From the NCBI GenBank assembly GCA_043101845.1, contig JBICHN010000011.1, positions 620,001 to 684,000 on the forward strand: 64,000 bases of DNA. The letters run 5' to 3'. This DNA comes from JBICHN01 sp043101845. Its GTDB lineage: Bacteria > Planctomycetota > Phycisphaerae > Phycisphaerales > UBA5793. How positions within the stretch are numbered: the first letter of the stretch is position 1; every line of letters starts with the position of its first letter. Shown one piece after another: positions 33,900-41,401 of this stretch. Made by a program: the position numbers and the translations under genes. The notes beneath the pieces are model-generated. The model was not told the DNA's origin and did not search any database. It worked only from the letters and a program-made list of their open reading frames with translations.

Positions 33900-36845
33900 A
33901 TGCCAGTGCATCGCATTGAGATTCATCCCCGCTCCGATCGAGATGATCCCCGTGGAGCCGCGACCCGACGGAGCGCCCAGGCCGTGCTTGGCTGGGCGCC
34001 GAAGTCGGTCCGGACTTCCGATGTGTATCTCGTGGAAGGCGACCTGTCGGCCGCGGAACTCGAACAGATTGCGGCGGAACTGCTTAACGATCCGGTCATT
34101 CAAGAGGCGCGACTCGGTGTCTCGCCTCCCGCCAACCACGCGCGTCTGATCGAGGTCCACCCACTTCCCGGCGTCATGGATCCGATCGCCCAGTCGGCGG
34201 AAATGCTTATTCGCGAATTGCTCGGCCGCGACTCCATAGTCTCCACCGGTGTCCGGTATGACATTGACGGAGCGACTGAACCGGCGCTCCTCGACGAGTT
34301 CGCGGCGCGAGTCCTTTCGAATCCGGTGGTACATGCGGTCTATACCGAACCGTTCGTTCCCGACGAACTTCCACACGGTCACGCGTACGAACTGCAGACG
34401 CAGGAAATCCCGCTCCTCGATCTCGATGAGTCAGGCTTGCAGCGGCTGAGTCGCGAGGGGCACCTCTTCCTGTCGCTCCAAGAGATGCAGGCGATCCAGG
34501 CGGAGTACCGGCGGCTCGGCCGTGAGCCGCGCGACATTGAACTCGAAACGCTTGCGCAGACCTGGTCAGAGCACTGCGTACACAAGACGCTCAAGGCGAC
34601 GATCCGATTCGAGGGGGATCTTCCGCCGACACCGGACGGCGAACGGCCCGGGCATGTTCGGAACGAAGACGGAACGACGACGATTCACAACCTGCTCAAG
34701 CGCACGGTCGCCGCCGCGACGAATGAGATCATTGCCGATGGCGCCGACTGGCTGCTGTCCGTGTTTGTGGACAATGCTGGAGTGATTGCGTTCGACGAAG
34801 ACACCGCGGTGTGCTTCAAAGTCGAAACCCACAATCACCCGAGCGCGATCGAACCCTACGGCGGCGCTGCGACGGGGATCGGCGGTTGCATTCGCGACAT
34901 CATCGGCACCGGGCTCGCCGCGAAGCCGATCGCTTCGACCGATGTTTTCTGCGTCGCGTATCCCGACCACTTTGCGATCGAACCTGGTGAGGCCGCGTCG
35001 CGTCTTCCGACGGGATGCCTCCACCCGCGCCGAATCCTGACGCAGGTCGTCGCGGGGGTGCGCGACTACGGAAATCGAATGGGCATTCCAACGCTGAACG
35101 GCGCCGTGTGGTTCGACGACCGGTATGTGGGGAATCCGCTCGTGTTCTGCGGTTGCGTCGGGGTGATGCCGCGCGACAAGGTCGCCGGAGAGCCGCGGGC
35201 GGGCGATCGAATCATCGCCCTCGGCGGGCGCACGGGTCGAGACGGGATCCACGGCGCGACCTTCTCTTCGGCGGAGTTGACCGACACGCACGCCGACGAG
35301 TTCAGCCACGCGGTCCAGATCGGGAATGCGATCACCGAGAAGAAGACGCTCGATGTCATCCTGCAGGCCCGGGACCATGAGTCCGGTTGTCTGTTCAACG
35401 CGATCACGGACTGCGGCGCCGGTGGGTTCTCGTCTGCAGTGGGGGAGATGGGCGAGAAGCTCGGCGCCGTCGTGAACCTCGATCGCGCGCTGCTCAAGTA
35501 CGCTGGACTCAGCTACACCGAAATCTGGATCTCCGAAGCGCAGGAGCGGATGGTCCTCGCCGTTCCCGAAGATCGAGTCGACGAACTCGTGCGGCTGTGC
35601 GAGATCGAACAGGTGGAATGGTGCGACCTTGGTGAATTCGGGGCGCCCGATCGTGAGCTCATTCTGAACTACGGTGAGACCGAAGTCGGCCGACTCTCGA
35701 TGGAATTCCTCCACGAAGGGATCCCGACGCCTACCCGCGAAGCCCGATGGACACCGGCCGTCACCGACGCGGAACAGCCGTCGACGGCCGCAACGCCGAG
35801 TGACATCGAATCCACCCTTCTCGAACTCCTCGCGCATCCGAATATCGCGTCGAAGGAATGGATCATCCGTCAGTACGACCACGAGGTGCAGGGGCGCACA
35901 TTGGTCAAGCCGATCGTCGGGATCGGGGCGGGTGGTCCGTCCGACGCCGCGGTGATCACGCCGAAGCGTAACTCGAATCGCGGTCTCGCGATCGCGAACG
36001 GCCTGTCCACCGGTCTCGCAGGTGACCCGTATGGAATGGCGCTCGCGTCGATTGACGAATGCGTTCGGAACCTCGTCTGCGTCGGCGCCGAGCCCGATCG
36101 CATCGCGATTCTCGATAACTTCTGCTGGCCCTCGTGTGAGAAACCCGAGAACCTCGGCTCGCTCGTTCTCGCCGCCGAGGGGTGCTATGACGCGGCCAAG
36201 GCATACCGCACACCCTTCATCTCCGGCAAAGATTCGTTGAACAACCAATTTACCACCGACGACGGTGAGACGATTGAGATTCCCCCGACGCTCCTGATTT
36301 CCGGGTTTGGCATCGTGCCGGATGTGCGCCGCTGCGTCACCATGGATGCCAAGTCCGCCGGCGACCTTCTCGTCATCGTGGGAGTGACCGGCGGCGAGAT
36401 GGGTGGATCGATGGCTCGCGGCCCACATTCGGGAAGGGCGCCTCGCGTTGATCTGATGTGGGGACCGCGAGCCGCCCGAGCCGTCGCGCACTTGATCCGT
36501 GAAGGTTTCGTCCGGGCGGCGCATGATTGTTCGGAGGGTGGGCTGCTTGTTGCGGCGGCGGAGATGGCCTTCGCCGGCGGTATCGGTTTGGAACTCGACC
36601 TGGCGGAGCTTCCAGTCGACGGCGAGGTCGATCTGTTCGAGCGTCTCTTCGCCGAGACACCGAGCCGATACCTGCTCGAGATCACCACCTCCCGGATCGA
36701 TGAGGTCCGCGCTGAACTCGGTGATCTCCCCCACGCGATTCTCGGCCACTTCAACGATTCCCATACGCTCTCCGTTCCGTCGGCCCGAATGACGATCAAA
36801 CTCGAAACGCTCCGTCAGACATGGGATGGACGACTTCAATGGTGA
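33900..36845 (+). CDS. purL: Phosphoribosylformylglycinamidine synthase, synthetase subunit with two PurS-like domains
   Basis: Converts FGAR to FGAM in purine synthesis, with ammonia from a separate PurQ glutaminase. Length is 981 residues: longer than Bacillus PurL (about 740) and without the C-terminal glutaminase of the E. coli enzyme (about 1295). The extra N-terminus holds two PurS-like repeats, 3-75 (VHRIEIHPR, LLNDPVIQEARLG) and 81-152 (IEVHPLPGVMDPIA, VLSNPVVHAVYTE). Next come linker helices, TWSEHCVHKTLKATI (221-235), VCFKVETHNHPSAIEPYGGA, and the second repeat half beginning ASKEWIIRQYDHEVQG. GAGGAA at 33883-33888 supports ATG 33900. A TACAAT -10-like box is at 33799-33804. Confidence 0.96.
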   Translation: MPVHRIEIHPRSDRDDPRGAATRRSAQAVLGWAPKSVRTSDVYLVEGDLSAAELEQIAAELLNDPVIQEARLGVSPPANHARLIEVHPLPGVMDPIAQSAEMLIRELLGRDSIVSTGVRYDIDGATEPALLDEFAARVLSNPVVHAVYTEPFVPDELPHGHAYELQTQEIPLLDLDESGLQRLSREGHLFLSLQEMQAIQAEYRRLGREPRDIELETLAQTWSEHCVHKTLKATIRFEGDLPPTPDGERPGHVRNEDGTTTIHNLLKRTVAAATNEIIADGADWLLSVFVDNAGVIAFDEDTAVCFKVETHNHPSAIEPYGGAATGIGGCIRDIIGTGLAAKPIASTDVFCVAYPDHFAIEPGEAASRLPTGCLHPRRILTQVVAGVRDYGNRMGIPTLNGAVWFDDRYVGNPLVFCGCVGVMPRDKVAGEPRAGDRIIALGGRTGRDGIHGATFSSAELTDTHADEFSHAVQIGNAITEKKTLDVILQARDHESGCLFNAITDCGAGGFSSAVGEMGEKLGAVVNLDRALLKYAGLSYTEIWISEAQERMVLAVPEDRVDELVRLCEIEQVEWCDLGEFGAPDRELILNYGETEVGRLSMEFLHEGIPTPTREARWTPAVTDAEQPSTAATPSDIESTLLELLAHPNIASKEWIIRQYDHEVQGRTLVKPIVGIGAGGPSDAAVITPKRNSNRGLAIANGLSTGLAGDPYGMALASIDECVRNLVCVGAEPDRIAILDNFCWPSCEKPENLGSLVLAAEGCYDAAKAYRTPFISGKDSLNNQFTTDDGETIEIPPTLLISGFGIVPDVRRCVTMDAKSAGDLLVIVGVTGGEMGGSMARGPHSGRAPRVDLMWGPRAARAVAHLIREGFVRAAHDCSEGGLLVAAAEMAFAGGIGLELDLAELPVDGEVDLFERLFAETPSRYLLEITTSRIDEVRAELGDLPHAILGHFNDSHTLSVPSARMTIKLETLRQTWDGRLQW

Positions 36846-37417
36846 ACGATGGGCGCGATCGCTGCGCGTGGCCCAAATCGGACCTCATGCTTCGTTACCA
36901 CGATGAAGAGTGGGGTGTGCCGGTGCACGACGACCGCCTCTGGTACGAGCATCTTGTCCTCGACGGGGCGCAGGCTGGTCTCTCCTGGAGCACCATCCTG
37001 AATAAGCGCGAGGGATATCGGAAGGCATTCGCGGGTTTTGATCCGGAGAAGGTCGCGAGATTCACCGACCGGCGCATCGAGAAGCTCACGCAGGATCCTT
37101 CGATTGTGCGAAACCGGATGAAGATCAAGTCCGCGGTGAATAATGCGCAACGATTCCTTGAGACTCAGGAGGAGTTCGGTTCCTTCGACGCCTACATCTG
37201 GCGGTTCGTCGAAGGCGCCCCCGTTCAGAATCGCTGGAGGACCCTCGACCAGATTCCGGTCACCAGCGATGCGTCCGACGCATTGAGCAAGGATCTCAAG
37301 TCGCGCGGTTTTACTTTCGTGGGGTCAACGATCTGTTACGCGGTCATGCAGGCCACCGGAATGATCAACGATCACCTTGTCCGGTGTTTTCGGCACGCCG
37401 AACTCGCCGCTCGCTGA
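36839..37417 (+). CDS. tag: DNA-3-methyladenine glycosylase I
   Basis: Base-excision enzyme that removes 3-methyladenine from alkylated DNA; 192 residues. CAWPKSD (Cys9), RYHDEEWGVPVHDD (Tyr20, His21) and NDHLVRCFRH (His179, Cys183) give the four zinc ligands and the base-contact Tyr. LDGAQAGLSWSTILNKR matches the ExxQAGLSW region but has Asp where E. coli Tag has the 3-methyladenine-contacting Glu38. The ATG at 36839 overlaps the last codons of purL by seven bases, so the gene is probably translationally coupled. An in-frame ATG at 36821 is less likely. Confidence 0.94.
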   Translation: MVNDGRDRCAWPKSDLMLRYHDEEWGVPVHDDRLWYEHLVLDGAQAGLSWSTILNKREGYRKAFAGFDPEKVARFTDRRIEKLTQDPSIVRNRMKIKSAVNNAQRFLETQEEFGSFDAYIWRFVEGAPVQNRWRTLDQIPVTSDASDALSKDLKSRGFTFVGSTICYAVMQATGMINDHLVRCFRHAELAAR

Positions 37418-37433
37418 CGAATTGAACAAGTGG

Positions 37434-38282
37434 TCAGGTCGCGGCCGGTGTGGCTGGCTGATCGATCGCCTCGGAGGCCTCGGCCCTGCCGGCTCCGGTC
37501 GGCGCGGTCGCCGGCTTTTCCCACGGGTCGGGCTGGCGCGGCGGCGCGTCGGGGTCGTCATATCGGTAGTCACCCGCGCCGGGTCGCGGGTACCGATCAT
37601 GGCTGAGTTTGCGAATCTTCGCTCGCGCTTCGAGACGGAGTTCTTCGACGCGCGAGCGGAGAAAGTCGAGGGCCGAAGTGCCACGCATGGCCTTGAGCTG
37701 TTCAAACGGAATCGGCTCGCCGACATTGACATGCGCGATCCCGCGTCCCCGCGGCTTCGGTTCCGTGCGGGGCCAGATGTCATAGGCGCCCTCGATCGCG
37801 ATCGGGACCACCGTCGCCTTACTTCGACGGAGCAGCAGGCCGGCGCCCGCCTTGAATTCATTCAATCCGCCGTCATGGGTGCGCGATCCCTCGGCGAAGA
37901 TGAGCACCACGCGCCCCTGTCTCAGATACTCCACCGCCACCTTGATGGCGGCGACATCGCCCTTCTCCTGATCGAGCGGGATCGCATTCAGACTATTGAT
38001 GAACGCACTGAAGATCGGGTGGTTGAAGAGCGTCTTGCGAGCGAGGAAGTTCATGTTCCGCTTCGTGACCGTCGAGATCATCGGCGGGTCGAAATGCGAT
38101 TGATGGTTCGCGACGATGAGCACCGGACCGGACTTTGGAAAATTCTCCGCGCCGTGCACGCGCAACCCGTACACGAGCCATCCCACCCACTTGATGAGCA
38201 GGCGAAGAAACTCGTACCACGCGATCCGGTGGAGCGGGGCGCCGGGGTTGCGCGAACGAAGCTCGGACAGCAATCCGGTCAC
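37434..38282 (-). CDS. plsC: 1-acyl-glycerol-3-phosphate acyltransferase family (PlsC)
   Basis: Transfers a second acyl chain to make phosphatidic acid. The 282-residue protein has a hydrophobic N-terminal segment (FLRLLIKWVGWLVYGLRVHG). NHQSHFDPPM is the HX4D catalytic motif, FAEGSRTHDGG the EGxR motif, and VVPIAIEGAYD the later conserved block. About 50 C-terminal residues are proline-, arginine- and alanine-rich with no domain. The start is GTG at 38282 overlapping the cmk stop by four bases (GTGA). The cmk-plsC pairing is common in bacteria. Confidence 0.9.
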   Translation of the reverse strand: MTGLLSELRSRNPGAPLHRIAWYEFLRLLIKWVGWLVYGLRVHGAENFPKSGPVLIVANHQSHFDPPMISTVTKRNMNFLARKTLFNHPIFSAFINSLNAIPLDQEKGDVAAIKVAVEYLRQGRVVLIFAEGSRTHDGGLNEFKAGAGLLLRRSKATVVPIAIEGAYDIWPRTEPKPRGRGIAHVNVGEPIPFEQLKAMRGTSALDFLRSRVEELRLEARAKIRKLSHDRYPRPGAGDYRYDDPDAPPRQPDPWEKPATAPTGAGRAEASEAIDQPATPAAT

Positions 38283-38989
38283 GCTTCGTCGTCCCCATCC
38301 CGTGAATCAAGCCGTTCATGTACCGTCGACGCGAGCGTGTCAATGACCTCATCGATGGAAAGGGAGCTCGTGTCGACCACGATGGCCTCATCCGGAATGA
38401 CAAGCGGTCCGACGGCGCGCGTTCGATCCGCCGCGTCGCGGCGAATGATGTCGCGTTCGATCACTTCGAGGTCGACGGGGCGCCCGAGTTCGCGGAGTTG
38501 ATCGACCCGGCGTTGCGCGCGGATTCGGGGTGAGGCGTCGAGGTAGAACTTCACATTCGCGTCCGGGAACACGACCGAGCCCTGATCCCGCCCTTCGCTT
38601 ACGAGTCGCGGATGCGCATTCCTGATCTTTCGCTGACGAGCGACCATCGCCTCGCGCACTTCCGGCGCTGCGGAAACGGCGGAGACCGCGGCCGAGACAT
38701 CGGCGTCTCGAATACGCGTCATGAGCGATCGACATTCGGGAAACTCGACACAGAGGTCGGGAGGGTCGGCGGTCCAGTCGAAGCGCATGTGCGAGTCGTC
38801 AATCAGGCGGGCGATCGCGGGGCCGTCGGTCAGATCGACACCGTTCTCGAGCGCGAGCAGGGCGGCGGCGCGATACATCGCGCCCGTATCGAGAAACTCA
38901 AGCCCGAGTCGCTGCGCAAGCAGGCGCGCGATCGTCGACTTCCCGGTCCCCGCCGGCCCGTCGATCGTGATGGTGACCGGACCCGTCAC
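38279..38989 (-). CDS. cmk: Cytidylate kinase
   Basis: Phosphorylates CMP and dCMP to the diphosphates. The 236-residue protein has the P-loop DGPAGTGKSTIARLLAQRLG (10-29) and LDTGAMYRAAALLALENGVD, both typical of Cmk. Further on are the CMP-binding NMP domain, RDQGSVVFPDANVKFYLDAS and IIRRDAADRTRAVGPLVIPD (the RDxxDxxR segment). The start is GTG at 38989, decided by GAGGAGGA eight bases before it; in-frame extension upstream is rejected. It overlaps plsC and follows the TIM-barrel gene by 67 bases. Confidence 0.95.
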   Translation of the reverse strand: MTGPVTITIDGPAGTGKSTIARLLAQRLGLEFLDTGAMYRAAALLALENGVDLTDGPAIARLIDDSHMRFDWTADPPDLCVEFPECRSLMTRIRDADVSAAVSAVSAAPEVREAMVARQRKIRNAHPRLVSEGRDQGSVVFPDANVKFYLDASPRIRAQRRVDQLRELGRPVDLEVIERDIIRRDAADRTRAVGPLVIPDEAIVVDTSSLSIDEVIDTLASTVHERLDSRDGDDEA

Positions 38990-39056
38990 TCGGTCCGTCC
39001 TCCTCGTCGTGCCTGGACTTCGTCCGATGATCGGCGCGCCGACGGCCATCGACCAC

Positions 39057-39851
39057 CTACTCCTGTTCCATCGTCGCCACGATCTCGTCACGCACGGCGT
39101 CGATCGTCGCATCCGCGTCGCCGTCGCCCGTGAAATCGATCGCGAGAATCTGTTCGTACCCCACGCTCAGGAGTGCTTCGACGCATTCCCTGAGCTGAGT
39201 CCGCTCCTTCTTACCGAACTCACCCTTGTCGTTCGACGGGCAGGTCGCGAGAACGGCGCTCGCGTACGGCGCCGTCTGTCGCAGCGCGGCGACGCAGTCG
39301 TCCGTGCAGGCGGCCGCTTCGAAACTCGGCATCGTGCCGATACGAAAGCCGCCGACTTTCTTGATCAGATTGATGAGCGAGTCAGGTTCGGACAACATTC
39401 CCGGCCCGGGCTCGACGAGCAGGTTCATCTCCATGCGATCCACCCGCTCCATGACCTGACGCAGAAACTCGGCGGTCGCGTCGAATTCACGATCGGACGA
39501 GATGGAGCGCATGCTCACGGCGACCGCATTGCATCCGAGGCGGTGCGCCGCCTTGGTGACGAGCTCGACTCGATGCTGGGACTTCTCCACCATCGTCGAG
39601 GCGTCCGACGCCACGCTGATCGGCGTCGACTCGCGGAGAATGAGACAGGGGCACCCGGCCTGGTCGGCGCGATTGCGCAGCCGGTCGAGCGCGTCGAGCG
39701 GCCACCCCTTGAGCAACGCGGTATCCACGACGAGACCGCGCAACGAGAGGTGTTCAATCGTGTATTCGGGGGCGTCCGCCAGATCGAGACGCTGACGACC
39801 CCGGGCCTGAAGTCGCCGACTCAGTGAACGCGCAGTCAATGTCAGCAGCAT
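39057..39851 (-). CDS. Sugar phosphate isomerase/epimerase-like TIM barrel
   Basis: A 264-residue TIM-barrel protein, probably of the xylose-isomerase-like (AP endonuclease 2) superfamily. Barrel strands are visible as HLSLRGLVVDTAL, CPCLILRESTP, CNAVAVSMRSI, MNLLVEPGPG and FRIGTMPSFEAA. The Glu in LLVEPGP and the final DFTGDGDADATIDAVRDEI fit this superfamily, but the set of metal ligands cannot be confirmed by eye. It is first in the leftward run TIM-barrel, cmk, plsC. Substrate is unknown. Confidence 0.68.
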   Translation of the reverse strand: MLLTLTARSLSRRLQARGRQRLDLADAPEYTIEHLSLRGLVVDTALLKGWPLDALDRLRNRADQAGCPCLILRESTPISVASDASTMVEKSQHRVELVTKAAHRLGCNAVAVSMRSISSDREFDATAEFLRQVMERVDRMEMNLLVEPGPGMLSEPDSLINLIKKVGGFRIGTMPSFEAAACTDDCVAALRQTAPYASAVLATCPSNDKGEFGKKERTQLRECVEALLSVGYEQILAIDFTGDGDADATIDAVRDEIVATMEQE

Positions 39852-39950
39852 AAGTGATTCGTCCCGGCTCCTCGACGGTCGGAGTCTAGCGGACGCGCGC
39901 AGGTCAGCAAGCCCGCGTCGATCGAGAACGCGAAAGCGTGGAACGGTTAA

Positions 39951-39987
39951 CGAAAGAAAACGCGTAGCCAGCGAAGCCAGCTACGCG
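39951..39987 (-). terminator. Leftward intrinsic terminator without an upstream gene
   Basis: On the minus strand CGCGTAGC (39987-39980) pairs with GCTACGCG (39968-39961). Two G-U wobbles and two G-C pairs extend this to a 12-pair stem closed by a UUC loop. The run TTTTCTTT follows at once. The wobble pairs exist only in the minus-strand RNA and the plus strand lacks a T-run, so direction is leftward. Confidence 0.75.
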
Positions 39988-40130
39988 CGGAGGGGAGAAA
40001 GATCAATCTCAACGGTGGGGGCGTAAGGGGAACACCCAGCCACTTGCTGAAATTTAACCTCGAAACCGCGAATTGGCAACCCTCTCTTTCCGAAATTCCC
40101 CAGTTTACCACAGAACTGTTAACCTGCGCT
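39951..40130 (-). ncRNA. Candidate small RNA ending at the orphan terminator
   Basis: Inferred only from the leftward terminator, the absence of an upstream minus-strand gene and the local base composition. The 5' end is unknown; 40130 is a nominal limit. It does not match tmRNA, 6S, SRP RNA or RNase P signatures that I can recognise. No strong minus-strand promoter was found. Confidence 0.3.
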
Positions 40131-40178
40131 GATTTCTGCACTTCCGCGTCCAACCGCGACTCCGTCGACGCAGATAAA

Positions 40179-40206
40179 TTGCGAGTTCGCCCCTTCGCGC
40201 TACCAT
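40179..40206 (+). promoter_or_regulatory. Putative gcvH promoter
   Basis: TTGCGA (-35, 40179-40184), a 16-base spacer and TACCAT (-10, 40201-40206), 31 bases before the gcvH start. Confidence 0.45.
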
Positions 40207-40237
40207 TGGCCCCCTTTTGAGCGGAGAACGCACAGCT

Positions 40238-40618
40238 ATGGCCACGCCCGATGATCGGCGATACTCGGAGTCGCACGAATGGCATCAAGCGGATGGCGAT
40301 GTCGTCACGGTCGGCGTCACGCAGTTCGCAGTGAACGAGTTGACCGATGTGACCTATGTCGAAATCCACGAACCCGGTACATCGCTCGACGCCGGTGGAT
40401 CGATCGGCGAGGTCGAGTCGGTCAAGGCGACGAGCGAGATCTATTCGGCCGTGGGGGGTGAGATTGTCGAACGCAACGAGGCGCTCGGCGACGATCCCGG
40501 GCTGCTCAATCGGGATCCGTACGGCGAGGGATGGCTCTGCCGAATCCGCGTGACGGATCCGAGTCCGCTCGAAGGCCTGATGGACGCCGCGACCTACGAG
40601 GAGAAGTACCCGGTCTGA
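40238..40618 (+). CDS. gcvH: Glycine cleavage system H protein
   Basis: Lipoyl-carrier protein of the glycine cleavage complex, 126 residues. RRYSESHEWHQADGDVVTVG is the family start, GEVESVKATSEIYSAVGGEI holds the lipoylated Lys63, and GEGWLCRIRVTDPS the C-terminal signature. It shuttles the aminomethyl group between P, T and L proteins. The genes gcvT, gcvP and lpd are not in the window, so it is an isolated gcvH. GGAGA at 40223-40227 supports ATG 40238. It is followed by an ABC transporter gene with no evident functional link. Confidence 0.96.
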   Translation: MATPDDRRYSESHEWHQADGDVVTVGVTQFAVNELTDVTYVEIHEPGTSLDAGGSIGEVESVKATSEIYSAVGGEIVERNEALGDDPGLLNRDPYGEGWLCRIRVTDPSPLEGLMDAATYEEKYPV

Positions 40619-40672
40619 CGGGTCGCGGCGCCGATTCGCGCCGTGCCTCGAGGCCTCGTCGGGCGAAGGCGC

Positions 40673-41401
40673 ATGCTGGAAGTCACCGACCTTTCCAAGG
40701 CGTATCGATCCGGCGATGCACGCGTCGATGCGTTGCGTGGGGCGAGCCTCTCGATTGATGAGCCAGGTGTCTACGCGGTGATGGGTCCGTCCGGGTCCGG
40801 GAAGAGCACACTCCTGCATCTCATCGCTGGCCTTGATCGCCCGTCTTCCGGGCACATCCTCGTCGACGGCGAGCCGGTGCACTCGCTTTCGGAGCGCGAA
40901 CTGACCCGCTACCGAAGGACGAAGATCGGCGTCGTCTTTCAGCAGTTCAATCTCATTCCGACCATGGATGCGGTTACGAATGTGAGCCTGCCCGGGATGC
41001 TCGACGGCCTCCCCGCCGATTCGATTCGTGATCGCGCCGTCGAGTTGTTGAAACGGCTCGGTCTCGAGCGCCGAATGGCACATCGTCCGGATGCGCTCTC
41101 CGGCGGTGAGCAGCAGCGGGTCGCGCTTGCGCGGGCTTTATTCTTCGAGCCGAAACTACTGCTTGCCGACGAGCCAACCGGCAATCTCGATTCAAAGACG
41201 AGCGCGGAGATCTGGAGCATGCTTCGAGATCTCGTCAATCGCGATAGCATCACCGCGGTCATGGTGACCCATGAACCGGCGGGAGCCGCATACGCCCGAC
41301 GGGTCATCGTCCTCCGCGACGGTCGAGTCATCGGGCAATTCGAGGTCGAGGATCACGATGAGCGCTGGGTTGCGGATCGCTATCAACGGCTTGGCGACTA
41401 G
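40673..41401 (+). CDS. ABC transporter ATPase, LolD/MacB type
   Basis: A 242-residue ABC ATPase of the LolD/MacB/FtsE class. MLEVTDLSKAYRSGDARVDA opens the domain, GPSGSGKSTLLHLIAGLDRP is Walker A, and TKIGVVFQQFNLIPTMDAVTN the Q-loop region. LSGGEQQRVALARALFFEPK is the signature and LLLADEPTGNLDSKTSAEIW Walker B. Two ATPases of this class drive a membrane permease that moves lipids, peptides or drugs by mechanical coupling rather than through a pore. The start at 40673 has AAGG close by. Its stop lies inside the permease gene (44-base overlap), so the two are one unit. Confidence 0.92.
   Translation: MLEVTDLSKAYRSGDARVDALRGASLSIDEPGVYAVMGPSGSGKSTLLHLIAGLDRPSSGHILVDGEPVHSLSERELTRYRRTKIGVVFQQFNLIPTMDAVTNVSLPGMLDGLPADSIRDRAVELLKRLGLERRMAHRPDALSGGEQQRVALARALFFEPKLLLADEPTGNLDSKTSAEIWSMLRDLVNRDSITAVMVTHEPAGAAYARRVIVLRDGRVIGQFEVEDHDERWVADRYQRLGD

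Larger units (their letters stand above)
39852..40237. other. AT-richer 386-base intergenic region between TIM-barrel gene and gcvH
   Basis: The region is visibly poorer in G and C than its surroundings. It contains a leftward terminator (39951-39987), a rightward promoter for gcvH (40179-40206) and about 190 bases between with no protein gene. GTTAAC occurs at about 39946 and 40118, and AGGTTAA repeats on the minus strand at about 40058 and 40124. No gene lies upstream on the minus strand for about 9 kb (the next is murA at 49271-50578), so the terminator implies a leftward transcript that starts here or inside gcvH. Confidence 0.6.

Noticed and set aside
34566..36839. A 757-codon open frame on the minus strand opposite purL
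   Set aside because: It mirrors purL codon for codon, has no recognisable domain, and is a typical antisense shadow in GC-rich DNA.
40095..40125. Possible replication origin (a TTTACCACA sequence in AT-richer DNA)
   Set aside because: Only one imperfect DnaA-box-like site, no cluster and no dnaA, dnaN or gyrB nearby.
39960..40200. Glycine riboswitch before gcvH
   Set aside because: None of the conserved aptamer motifs are present on the plus strand, and the only strong hairpin terminates leftward.
39947..41083. A 378-codon minus-strand frame over gcvH and the ABC ATPase
   Set aside because: Shadow of two well-supported plus-strand genes; its end reads through the terminator hairpin as random W/R/F-rich sequence.
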